Shown here in pieces: positions 1 through 6,004 of a stretch of 13,935 nucleotides of DNA (positions are counted from its first letter, which is position 1; every line of letters begins with the position of its first letter). Under the pieces are notes generated by a model, which was not told the origin of the DNA, did not search any database, and was given only the letters and a program-made list of their open reading frames with translations. Source of the DNA: Dehalococcoidia bacterium. Its GTDB lineage: Bacteria; Chloroflexota; Dehalococcoidia; JAUYDP01. A program made the translations under genes and the position numbers. The stretch covers positions 1-13,935 of the forward strand of contig JAUYDP010000352.1 in NCBI GenBank assembly GCA_030691805.1, read 5' to 3'.

Positions 1-593
1 TTGAGATAGGTATAGCCTTCCTGGTCGAAATAGCTTACATCCCCGTCGCCCAGCCCCATCCTGGCGTCCAGGGCCTTCTTGGACGTGGGCCCGCTACCGT
101 GATAATACTCGAAGTCCTGCAAACAGTTATGGAGGTAAGAATACCGATCGGCCGCTGCGGGAAACGGGGGCTCAAAGCCATGTTTCCACCGGAGCTCCGT
201 GTAGGCCTTCTGCGCCTCGATAAAGTATTCCAGAGGAATTAGTTGCTGCTCTTTCTCGTAGAAGCGGGACCCGGCCTCGATGATCCACAGGTTGAACCTG
301 GGCAGTACCCCGTGGCTCATGAGGTAGTCCCAGCCGCTGGCCGTGGACTTGACCGCAGAGGCGACTCCCTCGAAACCGTGTGGCTTCGCCATCTCCACCC
401 CAAGAACGAAGTTCGGGTTAACCCGGCCTGGGCCCCAGAAATCAACCGCCCTCACCGTTCGCTTGATCCATTCGTCGTAGCCAACGAACTTATCCTTGCC
501 CGGGCATATCCATTGGAACAGCCGCTTATCCCAGACCTCGATATTCGGCTGGATGCTCCCAACACCGGTCTCATGAACCCTCCTCCAGCCCTC
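1..593 (-). pseudogene. C-terminal fragment of a radical SAM protein (BioB/HydE-like), cut by the window edge and 5'-truncated
   Basis: On the minus strand an open frame runs from the left window edge up to a stop at 621-623. It encodes about 195 residues with the look of the second half of a biotin-synthase/HydE-like radical SAM enzyme. Seen near its start are TGVGSIQPNIEVWDKRLF and WICPGKDKF, then VNPNFVLGVEMAKPHGF, then GVLPRFNLWIIEAGSRF. Known for the family: the Cx3Cx2C motif that binds the 4Fe-4S cluster and SAM lies in the N-terminal half of the barrel. That half is absent here. No ATG, GTG or TTG with a ribosome binding site opens the frame, and the protein-like sequence starts exactly where the palindromic repeat at 594 ends. 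I infer a gene remnant or an assembly junction, not a working gene. The 3' end lies outside the window, so its full state cannot be judged. The exact substrate class is not recognisable. Confidence 0.7.
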
Positions 594-604
594 GTCATCC
601 TGAG
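594..604. repeat. Left tip of the split palindromic (MITE-like) repeat, including target duplication CTGAG
   Basis: The 11 bases GTCATCCTGAG are the inverted counterpart (one mismatch) of CTCAGAATGAC at 2380-2390. They are the left end of the 133-bp repeat whose remainder lies right of the insertion sequence. Bases 600-604 (CTGAG) recur directly at 2264-2268 on the other side of the element, as expected for a 5-bp target duplication. Removing the element and one copy restores GTCATCCTGAGCGCAGCGAA. The element's own end also begins AG after G, so the duplication could be read as 3-5 bp. Confidence 0.75.
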
Positions 605-619
605 AGCCTGTGAATTTTT
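605..619 (+). repeat. Left terminal inverted repeat of the IS1182-like element
   Basis: AGCCTGTGAATTTTT at the outer left edge. It matches the right end read on the other strand at 13 of 15 positions and lies directly beside the CTGAG duplication. Confidence 0.8.
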
Positions 620-713
620 GCTATCTTTAATGGTAATGTCATGATGTCGTTCGCCTGGGCCGACTGGATTGGCCTCATCGGTGCGCCTTTGCGGCTCCGA
701 GTCCTCGCTGCTC

Positions 714-748
714 CGGGCCCCATGGGCCCTGTGGGGCCCGTGGGCCCG
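714..748. other. GC-only hairpin behind the transposase gene
   Basis: Four GGGCCC hexamers start at 715, 724, 734 and 742. CGGGCCC at 714-720 can pair with GGGCCCG at 742-748, and the two inner hexamers can pair with each other around a TGTG loop. This gives a nearly continuous 15-16 bp stem. It lies about 30 bases past the transposase stop codon, inside the element. No T-run follows it in the transposase direction, so it is not a classical intrinsic terminator. It may stop or stabilise the transposase transcript, or be a subterminal element structure. Confidence 0.6.
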
Positions 749-778
749 TCTGTCAGGCGCTGTCCTCCGTGGCGGTCC

Positions 779-2131
779 CTATGTCCCCCAGGCCAGCCAC
801 CGCAGCAGGTTGTGGGTCACCGCTATCAACAGCATCACTGCGGTGACCTTGGCCACCCCCCGCACCGTGAACTGGGAGACCCCCAGGTGGCGTACCTGGG
901 CGTTCGCCCATTCCGCCAGGGCGCCCCGGACCTTGTAGATCGCTTTGGCCTCCGCCGTAGCCATGCGCTCCCGCCATGCTGCCACCTCCGGGCTATCACC
1001 CTGCCGTGGCAGGTAGCGCTCCTCCTCCGGCTTGTTCCGGGGCAGCCGCACCGGGGCATAGACCGTGATGCTACGCTGCCCCAGGGTCGTGATCGCCTCC
1101 CGGGTGGCAAACCCGCCGTCCACCAAGTAGTCCTGGGGATGACTGCCCGTCCGCTCCACAACCTGCTCTTCCATGGGCACGGCCTGGCCCGCGTCCGTGC
1201 CTTCTGTGGTCACCGCAACCCCCACGATGATGCCGTGGGCCTTGCCCGGGGCCTCCACAGTAGCCAGTTCCACGTTGTAGGCGGGCCTGAACCCCCCATC
1301 GGGCATCTTCATCACCCGCGCCTCCGGGTCCGTGGTGGAGACCCGCGGCGCGGTCACTTTCTCTCGCTTGCCCGTCGCCAGCGTCCGCTGTTGCCGCTCC
1401 TTGGCGGCCTGCACCTGCGGCACGTACGCCAGCGCCTCGGTCACCCGCTGCTCCCTCTCCCGGGCTGCCCGCTCCCGAGCCGCCTGCTGACGCTTGGTCA
1501 CGTCCGGGTCCGGATGCTCCCGCTCCTGAGCCACCCGCTCCACCTGCTCCCAGGCCGCCGTCAGGCAGCGCTCCAGCGTCTCCTCTCGTCGGAAGGAGGC
1601 AGCCCCGGCGCTGGCCCGTACCCGCATTCCATCCTGGGCTACCCGCCCCAGGGTGACCGCCTCGGCCGCCAGCATGCATCCCACGATCCGGGTCAGCAGG
1701 TCGTCCAGGGCCGCCCGGCGCGCCACCCGGAAGTCGGAGAGCATATGGTAGTTGACGGGCACGCCACCCCGCAGCCAGCGGTAGGCATCGTGCTGGTGAC
1801 AGAGCCGGTCCAGCCGCCGAGCGCTACCCACCCCCTCCACGGTGGCATAGACCCAGAGCGCCAGGAGCACCTGCGGGTCGCTGGCGGGATGCCCTGGCTT
1901 GTCCAGGACGGCTTTGATGTCGGCGTAGAAGGCCGACAGATCCATCCCGTCCAGCATGGCCCAGACCGCCCGGGCCTGGTGGTCTTGGGGAAGCAGGCTG
2001 TCCAGATCCTGCTCCACCCACTCCCGTTGGTTCCGTACGGGACGGTAGACCCGGGCCGTCGCTGGTGTGGCCGGAGCCGGTGGGGGCGGCGTGACGGTAT
2101 CAGGCAGGTTCAGCAGCGATATCTGGCTCAT
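779..2131 (-). CDS. IS1182-family DDE transposase
   Basis: This 450-residue transposase carries out cut-and-paste or copy movement of the surrounding element. The N-terminal part (about 35-150) is the InsH/DUF772-like domain with LWVYATVEGVGSARRLDRL and the YRWLRGG segment. The RNase H-like catalytic core follows. Likely DDE residues are D167 in VAQDGMRVRA, D338 in DYLVDGGF and E407 in ALAEWANAQVRHLG, and the C-terminal HNLLRW is family-typical. Residues about 185-255 are very rich in Arg, Glu, Gln and Ala, probably a coiled-coil insertion between the first two catalytic aspartates. I chose the ATG at 2131 because GGAG lies seven bases upstream; an in-frame ATG at 2194 would extend the protein by 21 residues but overlaps the promoter. 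No frameshift is seen and all catalytic positions are present. The gene has its own promoter and a leader hairpin just upstream of the ribosome binding site. Confidence 0.9.
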   Translation of the reverse strand: MSQISLLNLPDTVTPPPPAPATPATARVYRPVRNQREWVEQDLDSLLPQDHQARAVWAMLDGMDLSAFYADIKAVLDKPGHPASDPQVLLALWVYATVEGVGSARRLDRLCHQHDAYRWLRGGVPVNYHMLSDFRVARRAALDDLLTRIVGCMLAAEAVTLGRVAQDGMRVRASAGAASFRREETLERCLTAAWEQVERVAQEREHPDPDVTKRQQAARERAAREREQRVTEALAYVPQVQAAKERQQRTLATGKREKVTAPRVSTTDPEARVMKMPDGGFRPAYNVELATVEAPGKAHGIIVGVAVTTEGTDAGQAVPMEEQVVERTGSHPQDYLVDGGFATREAITTLGQRSITVYAPVRLPRNKPEEERYLPRQGDSPEVAAWRERMATAEAKAIYKVRGALAEWANAQVRHLGVSQFTVRGVAKVTAVMLLIAVTHNLLRWLAWGT

Positions 2132-2143
2132 TATGCATCTCCA

Positions 2144-2163
2144 GTAGCAGGCTTCCTTGCTAC
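2144..2163 (-). promoter_or_regulatory. Leader hairpin upstream of the transposase ribosome binding site
   Basis: GTAGCA at 2144-2149 and TGCTAC at 2158-2163 form an exact 6-bp inverted repeat with an 8-base loop. It lies between the predicted promoter and the GGAG of the transposase gene. Known for other insertion sequences: leader hairpins in read-through transcripts can limit transposase translation. Here the stem begins inside the -10 element, so its left arm would be fully present only in read-through RNA. The role is inference. Confidence 0.5.
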
Positions 2164-2190
2164 TATACCACAGATTCATCGATAACGCAA
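2162..2190 (-). promoter_or_regulatory. Promoter of the transposase gene (extended -10)
   Basis: On the minus strand, TTGCGT (2185-2190) is followed by a 17-bp spacer and TATAGT (2162-2167). TGG directly before the -10 gives an extended -10 (TGn). The transcript would start roughly 20 bases above the transposase ATG. The -35 matches the consensus only in its TTG half. Confidence 0.6.
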
Positions 2191-2248
2191 CCACAAGATA
2201 TGGGATTGTACGCTATTGTTTCATCCACCATCTGCAAGCACCGTGCCA

Positions 2249-2263
2249 ATAAAATCACAGGCT
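2249..2263 (-). repeat. Right terminal inverted repeat of the IS1182-like element
   Basis: Read inwards on the minus strand this is AGCCTGTGATTTTAT, matching the left end at 13 of 15 positions. The CTGAG duplication begins at 2264. Confidence 0.8.
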
Positions 2264-2390
2264 CTGAGCGCAGCGAAGAATCTCGCCCGTCCCGAGTGAG
2301 ACGTAATACTTCGGGGGAGGAGATTCTTCGCCTCCGCTGCTTGGCGGCAAGAATCACTTGGGATCAGGCCCCGCTCCGGCTCAGAATGAC
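2264..2390. repeat. Right part of a palindromic MITE-like repeat interrupted by the insertion sequence
   Basis: The segment begins with the second CTGAG copy. It contains an exact 12-bp inverted repeat, GCGAAGAATCTC (2273-2284) against GAGATTCTTCGC (2320-2331), and ends at CTCAGAATGAC (2380-2390), the inverse of the tip at 594-604. Without the insertion the whole unit is about 133 bp, too short to encode a transposase. Repeats with tips of the type TCAT-CTGAGCG...CGCTCAGAATGA are, from memory, common in genomes of several uncultured Chloroflexota and other anaerobes; this must be checked by search. No promoter or gene is seen inside. Confidence 0.7.
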
Positions 2391-2412
2391 ACGGTGTATC
2401 ACTGACATGATT

Positions 2413-2439
2413 ATCTGTGCAATCTGCTAAATCTGCGGA
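2413..2439. repeat. Three 9-bp near-repeats (ATCTGnnnA)
   Basis: ATCTGTGCA, ATCTGCTAA and ATCTGCGGA follow each other without spacing between the palindromic repeat and the thiolase stop codon. This may be a small spacer repeat; no function is suggested. Confidence 0.4.
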
Positions 2440-2453
2440 TCGTTCTTCCCGCT

Positions 2454-3632
2454 TTAGTTGGCCCGGTTAGAAAGGATAGTGACCACCGAGTTGGCGATGC
2501 CGAATCCTCCTACGTTATGCTGAAGGCCATAACCCTTGGTTACGTCCACCTGGCGCTGCCCGGCTTCGCCCCTCAAGTGCCAGAATAGCTCGCACATCTG
2601 CGCGATACCGGTGGCGCCCAAGGGATGCCCTTTGGAGATCAGACCGCCGCTGGGATTTACTGGTAATATCCCATTCCTTTCGGACGCTCCGCTCTCGATG
2701 AACTTGCCTCCCTGGCCCTTCTCGCAGAAACCAAGGTCCTCGTAGTCCACTATCTCCGTAATAGTAAAACAATCGTGGACTTCGGCCAGAGCGATATCCT
2801 TGGGACCGACTCCGGCCATTTTGTATGCCTGTTGTGCCGCTCGCACCGAGGCGTCGAAGCCCAGGAAGTGGGGCTTTTCGTTGAAGTAGAGGTAGTCTGT
2901 CCCGAAACCTAATCCAGCAACGTAAACGGGCTTGTCGGTAAACTTGTGGGCCATGTCCGCCCGGCAGAGAAGGGTAGCCGCTGCCCCGTCGGTTTGCGGG
3001 CAGCAGTCAAAGAGGTGAAGAGGGTAGGCTACCATGGGGGACTTGAGCACATCTTCTACTTTGATCTCACTTTGGTAGTGGGCGTATGGGTCCAGGCAGG
3101 CGTTCTTGCGATTCTTGACCGACACCATGGCCAGTTGCTCGGGCGTGGTACCGAACTCATGCATGTGCCGGGTGGCGACGAGGCTAAAGGTGACGGCTGC
3201 GGTCTCGCCTCGATTGATGATAGGATGCCCTTCCACAGCCCTGGCCAGGAGCCCCTCTGATGTGGATTTATCGCGCATCTTTTCTACGCCGATGGCCAGG
3301 ACCACGTCGTACACGCCCGAGGCAACACCGAAGCAGGCATTGCGGAAAGCATCACTTCCCGTTGGGCACCCGTTCTCCACCCGGGTAACGGGGATGCCTA
3401 TAAGTCCCAGATTGCCCGATACAAAGGCGCCACCGATGGTCACGAATCCAAAGAGATTCGGCCGGGAGGTGCCGAGCCAGGCCGCCTGAATCTCCTTGGG
3501 GTCGAAACCCTTGTCTACGTTGTTGATGGCGGCCAGGTAGGCCTCCTCCATCATGTTTTCGAAGCCCTTTTCGAAGAGCTCACCGAACTTGATCATTCCT
3601 ACGCCGACTATGGCAACCTTATTCCAACCCAT
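2454..3632 (-). CDS. Thiolase-superfamily protein, SCPx/lipid-transfer type (acetyl-CoA acetyltransferase-like)
   Basis: This 392-residue cytoplasmic thiolase-fold enzyme should cleave a 3-ketoacyl-CoA with CoA, or run the reverse Claisen condensation. Seen: the nucleophile-loop motif VENGCPTGSDAFRNA with Cys89, the SCPx-type HDCF motif at 286-289 (second active-site Cys288), GGLISKGHPLGATG with His336 at 329-342, and HNVGG at 372-376 in place of the usual C-terminal Cys-Gly-Gly-Gly loop. These mark the archaeal/SCPx branch rather than FadA/PhaA. Known for the family: such thiolases often work only with a DUF35 partner (archaeal thiolase-DUF35-HMGS complex, BbsA/BbsB of anaerobic toluene degradation, Ltp2/ChsH2 in steroid side-chain cleavage). 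Here the upstream gene carries a DUF35 domain, so a complex is likely. The ATG at 3632 has GGAG seven bases upstream. The substrate is not known; an aldol-lyase role is possible. Confidence 0.85.
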   Translation of the reverse strand: MGWNKVAIVGVGMIKFGELFEKGFENMMEEAYLAAINNVDKGFDPKEIQAAWLGTSRPNLFGFVTIGGAFVSGNLGLIGIPVTRVENGCPTGSDAFRNACFGVASGVYDVVLAIGVEKMRDKSTSEGLLARAVEGHPIINRGETAAVTFSLVATRHMHEFGTTPEQLAMVSVKNRKNACLDPYAHYQSEIKVEDVLKSPMVAYPLHLFDCCPQTDGAAATLLCRADMAHKFTDKPVYVAGLGFGTDYLYFNEKPHFLGFDASVRAAQQAYKMAGVGPKDIALAEVHDCFTITEIVDYEDLGFCEKGQGGKFIESGASERNGILPVNPSGGLISKGHPLGATGIAQMCELFWHLRGEAGQRQVDVTKGYGLQHNVGGFGIANSVVTILSNRAN

Positions 3633-3682
3633 GTATGTTCTCCTATCTTATTAACCTATCCCCCACCCCCCCCACTAAGGGG

Positions 3683-3934
3683 AAGATGGGGGGACACCCC
3701 CCAAACCCCCGGCCTACCGGCGGTTGGGACACCCCATATTCACCTTGCCTACCGTAAGATGGGGGGACACCCCCCAACCCCCCGGTCTACCGGCGGTTTG
3801 GATACCCCCTATTCACCCAGTCCACTGTAAAACGGGGGTAAACTCCTCAAACCCCCGGCCTACCGGCGGTTGGGGTACCCCGTATTCCCAAAGTTATCAA
3901 AAGGGGACGCCCCCAAGACCACCTTATTGGCAGT
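3683..3934. repeat. About 3.5 tandem copies of a 73-bp GC-rich repeat between the HMGS-like and thiolase genes
   Basis: Copies begin at 3683, 3756 and 3829, spaced exactly 73 bp. A shortened, diverged fourth copy begins at about 3899 and runs toward the stop codon of the upstream gene. Copies 1 and 2 are very similar and later copies are progressively diverged. Each better copy contains GGGGGGACACCCCCC, a 6-bp stem with a 3-base loop, followed by an imperfect palindrome AACCCCCGG...CCGGCGGTT. Nothing here looks coding. On the transcript of the minus-strand cluster the region would form serial hairpins ahead of the thiolase gene. No T-run follows the stems, so they are not ordinary terminators; they could affect RNA processing or read-through. 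The remaining bases up to the thiolase (3633-3682) hold its ribosome binding site and C-rich sequence. Confidence 0.8.
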
Positions 3935-5365
3935 TTATACCGGTACTCTCAGCGGGCGGAACTTGTGCCCGTAGACGCTCACGCCCCGCTCGACCACTAT
4001 TCTTCTCAGCACCAGCTCAATGGGCATGTCCACCTTTATCCCGTCAACCTTCATCTCAGTGCCCAGGGCCAGGTAACGATTACCGTCTTCCAGTTCCCCA
4101 ACGACTAGGGGTAATGGGGACTCGAAGGGCTGGGGCATGTAATAGTTGAGGCTATAGGTATGGACGATGCCCTTCCTGGCTAGAGCTACCATCTCAAACT
4201 CGGTATGTCCGCAGCGGACACAGATCAGGCGGATGGCCGGCGGGAAGTTGATGTAGCCGCACTCTTTGCACTTCTTGCCAAGGATAGCTCGCATCTCCCG
4301 GTTAGTCCTCCAGTGGAATGGGGAGGACACGGGAAGAACCGATTCGGCCACCTCTCCGGCCCTCTCCAGAATTCCCTTCTGTCGGGCCAAATGGGTGTAG
4401 TCAATATATTCCGCTCTAGCCAGGTAGTCTTCTACTGTAGGCGCTCCTCCTGGGGACGGACGCTTGATCATCAGGCTTAAAGCTTCTGCCGAGCCAGAAC
4501 CATAGGCAACCAGCAGTACTTTTTGCCCCACGGTGGCCTTGTCCAGAACAGCGGCCAGGCTGAGAAGAGGAGAGGCTGCCCCGGTATCTCCCACCCTTGG
4601 GTAGACGTTACCGGCCAGCATTTGCTCCGGGGTGATACCGATTCCTTTGGACGCGTCCCTGGTTATCCGATCATCGGGCTGCTGAAGGACAGCATAATCA
4701 TAGTCCGTGGCCTTCCTGCCCATCCTTATAAGAAGTCCCTTGGCCGCTTCCTGTACGTGTTTGACGTACCCGTACTCCCGGCTAAAGCGGGGATCGTAGT
4801 CTCTGACGTGGGGGTCATCGGGAGAGCGCCACCGGTCCAGGAAACCCGTGTTGTGCGTGTAGGATCCGTCTACTTCCACCAGCGGCCGGCCTTCTCCTAT
4901 CAGGAGCGCTACCGCTCCAGCGCCGAAGGTCATTTCCATATCGCTTCCGGCCCCGGCCGGTCGGAAATCGGAGGCCAGGACCAGGACATGCTTCTTCCTG
5001 CCCGATGCCACTGCGTCCGAGGCGGCTTTCCAGGCGGCGATAGCGGCCCCAGTGGTATGGGCGAACTCGGCGGTCTCCAACTCCGGACTACACTGAAAGA
5101 CATCGGCTATAACGCTGATTGAAGAATGTTCGAGATAAGGAGTAGAGTTGCTGGCCAGGTAGATCGCGTCCACGTCAGAGCCCGCCACCCCTGCTTGCTT
5201 AAGAGCATTGCCGGCGGCCTCGGTCAGCATGGTTATCACATCTTCATCCGGGCCGGGAACCACCAGTTCGCCCCGGCCGCCAGTATCCCATGCTTTACCG
5301 ATCTCCTCTTTCTTCACGCGGTAGAGTGGGAGGTAGACCCCATAACCTAATATTCCGATCGACAA
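3935..5365 (-). CDS. HMG-CoA synthase-like protein fused to a C-terminal DUF35 zinc-ribbon/OB domain
   Basis: This 476-residue fusion has two parts. Residues 1 to about 335 have the thiolase-fold HMG-CoA synthase/KAS III layout (GILGYGVYLPLYRVKKEEI, MTFGAGAVALLIG, GNVYPRVGDTGAASPLLSL, YGSGSAEALSLMI). Residues about 348-476 are a DUF35 domain: a rubredoxin-like zinc ribbon with Cys366, 369, 382 and 385, then an OB fold ending RRIVVERGVSVYGHKFRP. Known: DUF35 bridges thiolase and HMG-CoA synthase in archaea. By motif alignment from memory, the three catalytic residues seem replaced: Glu by Asn73 (YLASNS), Cys by His103 (AEFAHTTGAAI) and His by Gln228 (YAVLQQP). It may therefore be a scaffold for the neighbouring thiolase or do other chemistry, not make HMG-CoA. 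The start is TTG at 5365, eight bases after AAGGAG; no ATG or GTG fits. The thiolase follows after the 73-bp repeats. Confidence 0.8.
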   Translation of the reverse strand: MSIGILGYGVYLPLYRVKKEEIGKAWDTGGRGELVVPGPDEDVITMLTEAAGNALKQAGVAGSDVDAIYLASNSTPYLEHSSISVIADVFQCSPELETAEFAHTTGAAIAAWKAASDAVASGRKKHVLVLASDFRPAGAGSDMEMTFGAGAVALLIGEGRPLVEVDGSYTHNTGFLDRWRSPDDPHVRDYDPRFSREYGYVKHVQEAAKGLLIRMGRKATDYDYAVLQQPDDRITRDASKGIGITPEQMLAGNVYPRVGDTGAASPLLSLAAVLDKATVGQKVLLVAYGSGSAEALSLMIKRPSPGGAPTVEDYLARAEYIDYTHLARQKGILERAGEVAESVLPVSSPFHWRTNREMRAILGKKCKECGYINFPPAIRLICVRCGHTEFEMVALARKGIVHTYSLNYYMPQPFESPLPLVVGELEDGNRYLALGTEMKVDGIKVDMPIELVLRRIVVERGVSVYGHKFRPLRVPV

Positions 5366-5409
5366 TTCAATAGCTCCTTCCGGTCCTAAACAGGGCCTGT
5401 GATGCTGTT

Positions 5410-5511
5410 TTAGCGTATGGCCAGGGGGATCATTTGCCGGTAGACCAGCCTGGACGAGCGCGCCATGAGAATCTCCTTGTTGACTTTGAACTCCAGCCTG
5501 CTGGCGCTCAT
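5410..5511 (-). CDS. Possible 33-residue ORF of unknown function
   Basis: Between the MaoC gene and the HMGS-like gene (5366-5563) lies a 33-codon ORF beginning MSASRLEFKVNKEILM and ending MIPLAIR. It is basic and amphipathic-looking but matches no family I recognise. The ribosome binding site is poor: AAGGG directly abuts the ATG. The frame stays open for 14 codons above the ATG, so it could also be the tail of a lost gene. An internal ATG after AAGGAG (about 5466) is better placed for initiation but leaves only 18 residues. Nothing else was seen in this gap. Confidence 0.2.
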   Translation of the reverse strand: MSASRLEFKVNKEILMARSSRLVYRQMIPLAIR

Positions 5512-5563
5512 CCCTTGAGAGGCGGTCTCGGAGGCCCGCTGCGGCGCCTGTCTTCAGGGCCTG

Positions 5564-5986
5564 TTAGAGGATGGCCGATGCTTCTCCGGATACGACTCTC
5601 TCTCCCTTCTGGTTCTCGCAGTAAACCTCGCAAACCACCTGGCGTTGTCCACCTTCCTCTTTTTTTTGTTTGACGAGGCCACGCGCGGTTATGGTATCGC
5701 CCGGGCGCACCGGGGCCAGGAAGGAGACCGTTAGCTTGCCTCCTGCCAGCCATCCTTTCGCAAATGCTTTGGTCATCATCTCAGAGATATAGGCCAAAGA
5801 GAGGAGCCCGTGGGCAATGGTGCCGCCGTAAAAGGTGCCCTTAGCGAAGTCTGGGTCAATGTGAAGAGGATTAAAGTCGCCGGAGGCTTCCGCATACTGG
5901 TTTATCTTCTCCTGGGTTATCTGCTTGCGGACCGGATTGAGCTCATCCCCTTGTTTCAGGGTATCAAAAGATAACGTCTTGGCCAT
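5564..5986 (-). CDS. MaoC-family (R)-specific enoyl-CoA hydratase, catalytic partner
   Basis: This 140-residue single hot-dog protein is a typical size for a PhaJ/HadB-like hydratase, adding water to an enoyl-CoA (or removing it from a 3-hydroxyacyl-CoA) in the cytoplasm. The hydratase-2 motif is complete at 31-58: YAEASGDFNPLHIDPDFA, then FYGGTIAHGLL, with catalytic Asp37 and His42. The C-terminal part has the usual VSFLAPVRPGDTITARG strand-loop. The gene starts 18 bases after the stop of the upstream MaoC-fold gene, with AGGAG in the gap, so the two are co-transcribed. Known precedents for such pairs are HadA/HadB and ChsH1/ChsH2, where one subunit carries the catalytic Asp/His and the other shapes the substrate pocket. 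The pairing suggests a heterodimer acting on a bulky or branched acyl-CoA. Confidence 0.87.
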   Translation of the reverse strand: MAKTLSFDTLKQGDELNPVRKQITQEKINQYAEASGDFNPLHIDPDFAKGTFYGGTIAHGLLSLAYISEMMTKAFAKGWLAGGKLTVSFLAPVRPGDTITARGLVKQKKEEGGQRQVVCEVYCENQKGERVVSGEASAIL

Positions 5987-6004
5987 GGTTTGTTCTCCTG
6001 GAGA

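Larger units (their letters stand above)
605..2263 (-). mobile_element. Complete IS1182-family insertion sequence, about 1659 bp
   Basis: The element contains one intact transposase gene on the minus strand. It is bounded by inverted repeats: the left end at 605 reads AGCCTGTGAATTTTT, and the right end, read inwards from 2263, is AGCCTGTGATTTTAT. The first nine bases are identical and 13 of the first 15 match. It is flanked by a direct CTGAG repeat (600-604 and 2264-2268). Length, single ORF and transposase type fit the IS1182 family. It also has an internal promoter (2162-2190), a leader hairpin (2144-2163) and a GC-rich hairpin behind the transposase (714-748). It sits inside a palindromic chromosomal repeat, so it is a secondary insertion. 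The ends are intact and the frame is open, so it could be recent and active, but activity cannot be judged from sequence. Confidence 0.85.

Noticed and set aside
641..2185. Long plus-strand open frame (514 codons) across the insertion sequence
   Set aside because: It is the antisense of the intact transposase gene, rich in His, Pro, Arg and Gly, with no recognisable domain; GC-rich coding sequence often leaves the opposite strand open.
2132..2194. Upstream ATG extension of the transposase
   Set aside because: It adds residues not typical of the family and lies across the promoter and leader hairpin; the ATG at 2131 has the better ribosome binding site.
2200..2430. 76-codon plus-strand ORF
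   Set aside because: It runs from the IS end through the palindromic repeat; it has no ribosome binding site or protein-like pattern.
3683..3934. CRISPR array
   Set aside because: The units are contiguous 73-bp tandem copies without unique spacers, and no cas gene is near.
3724..4149. 141-codon plus-strand ORF over the 73-bp repeats
   Set aside because: It reads repeat units (repeated Pro/Gly/Trp pattern) and then the antisense of the HMGS-like gene.
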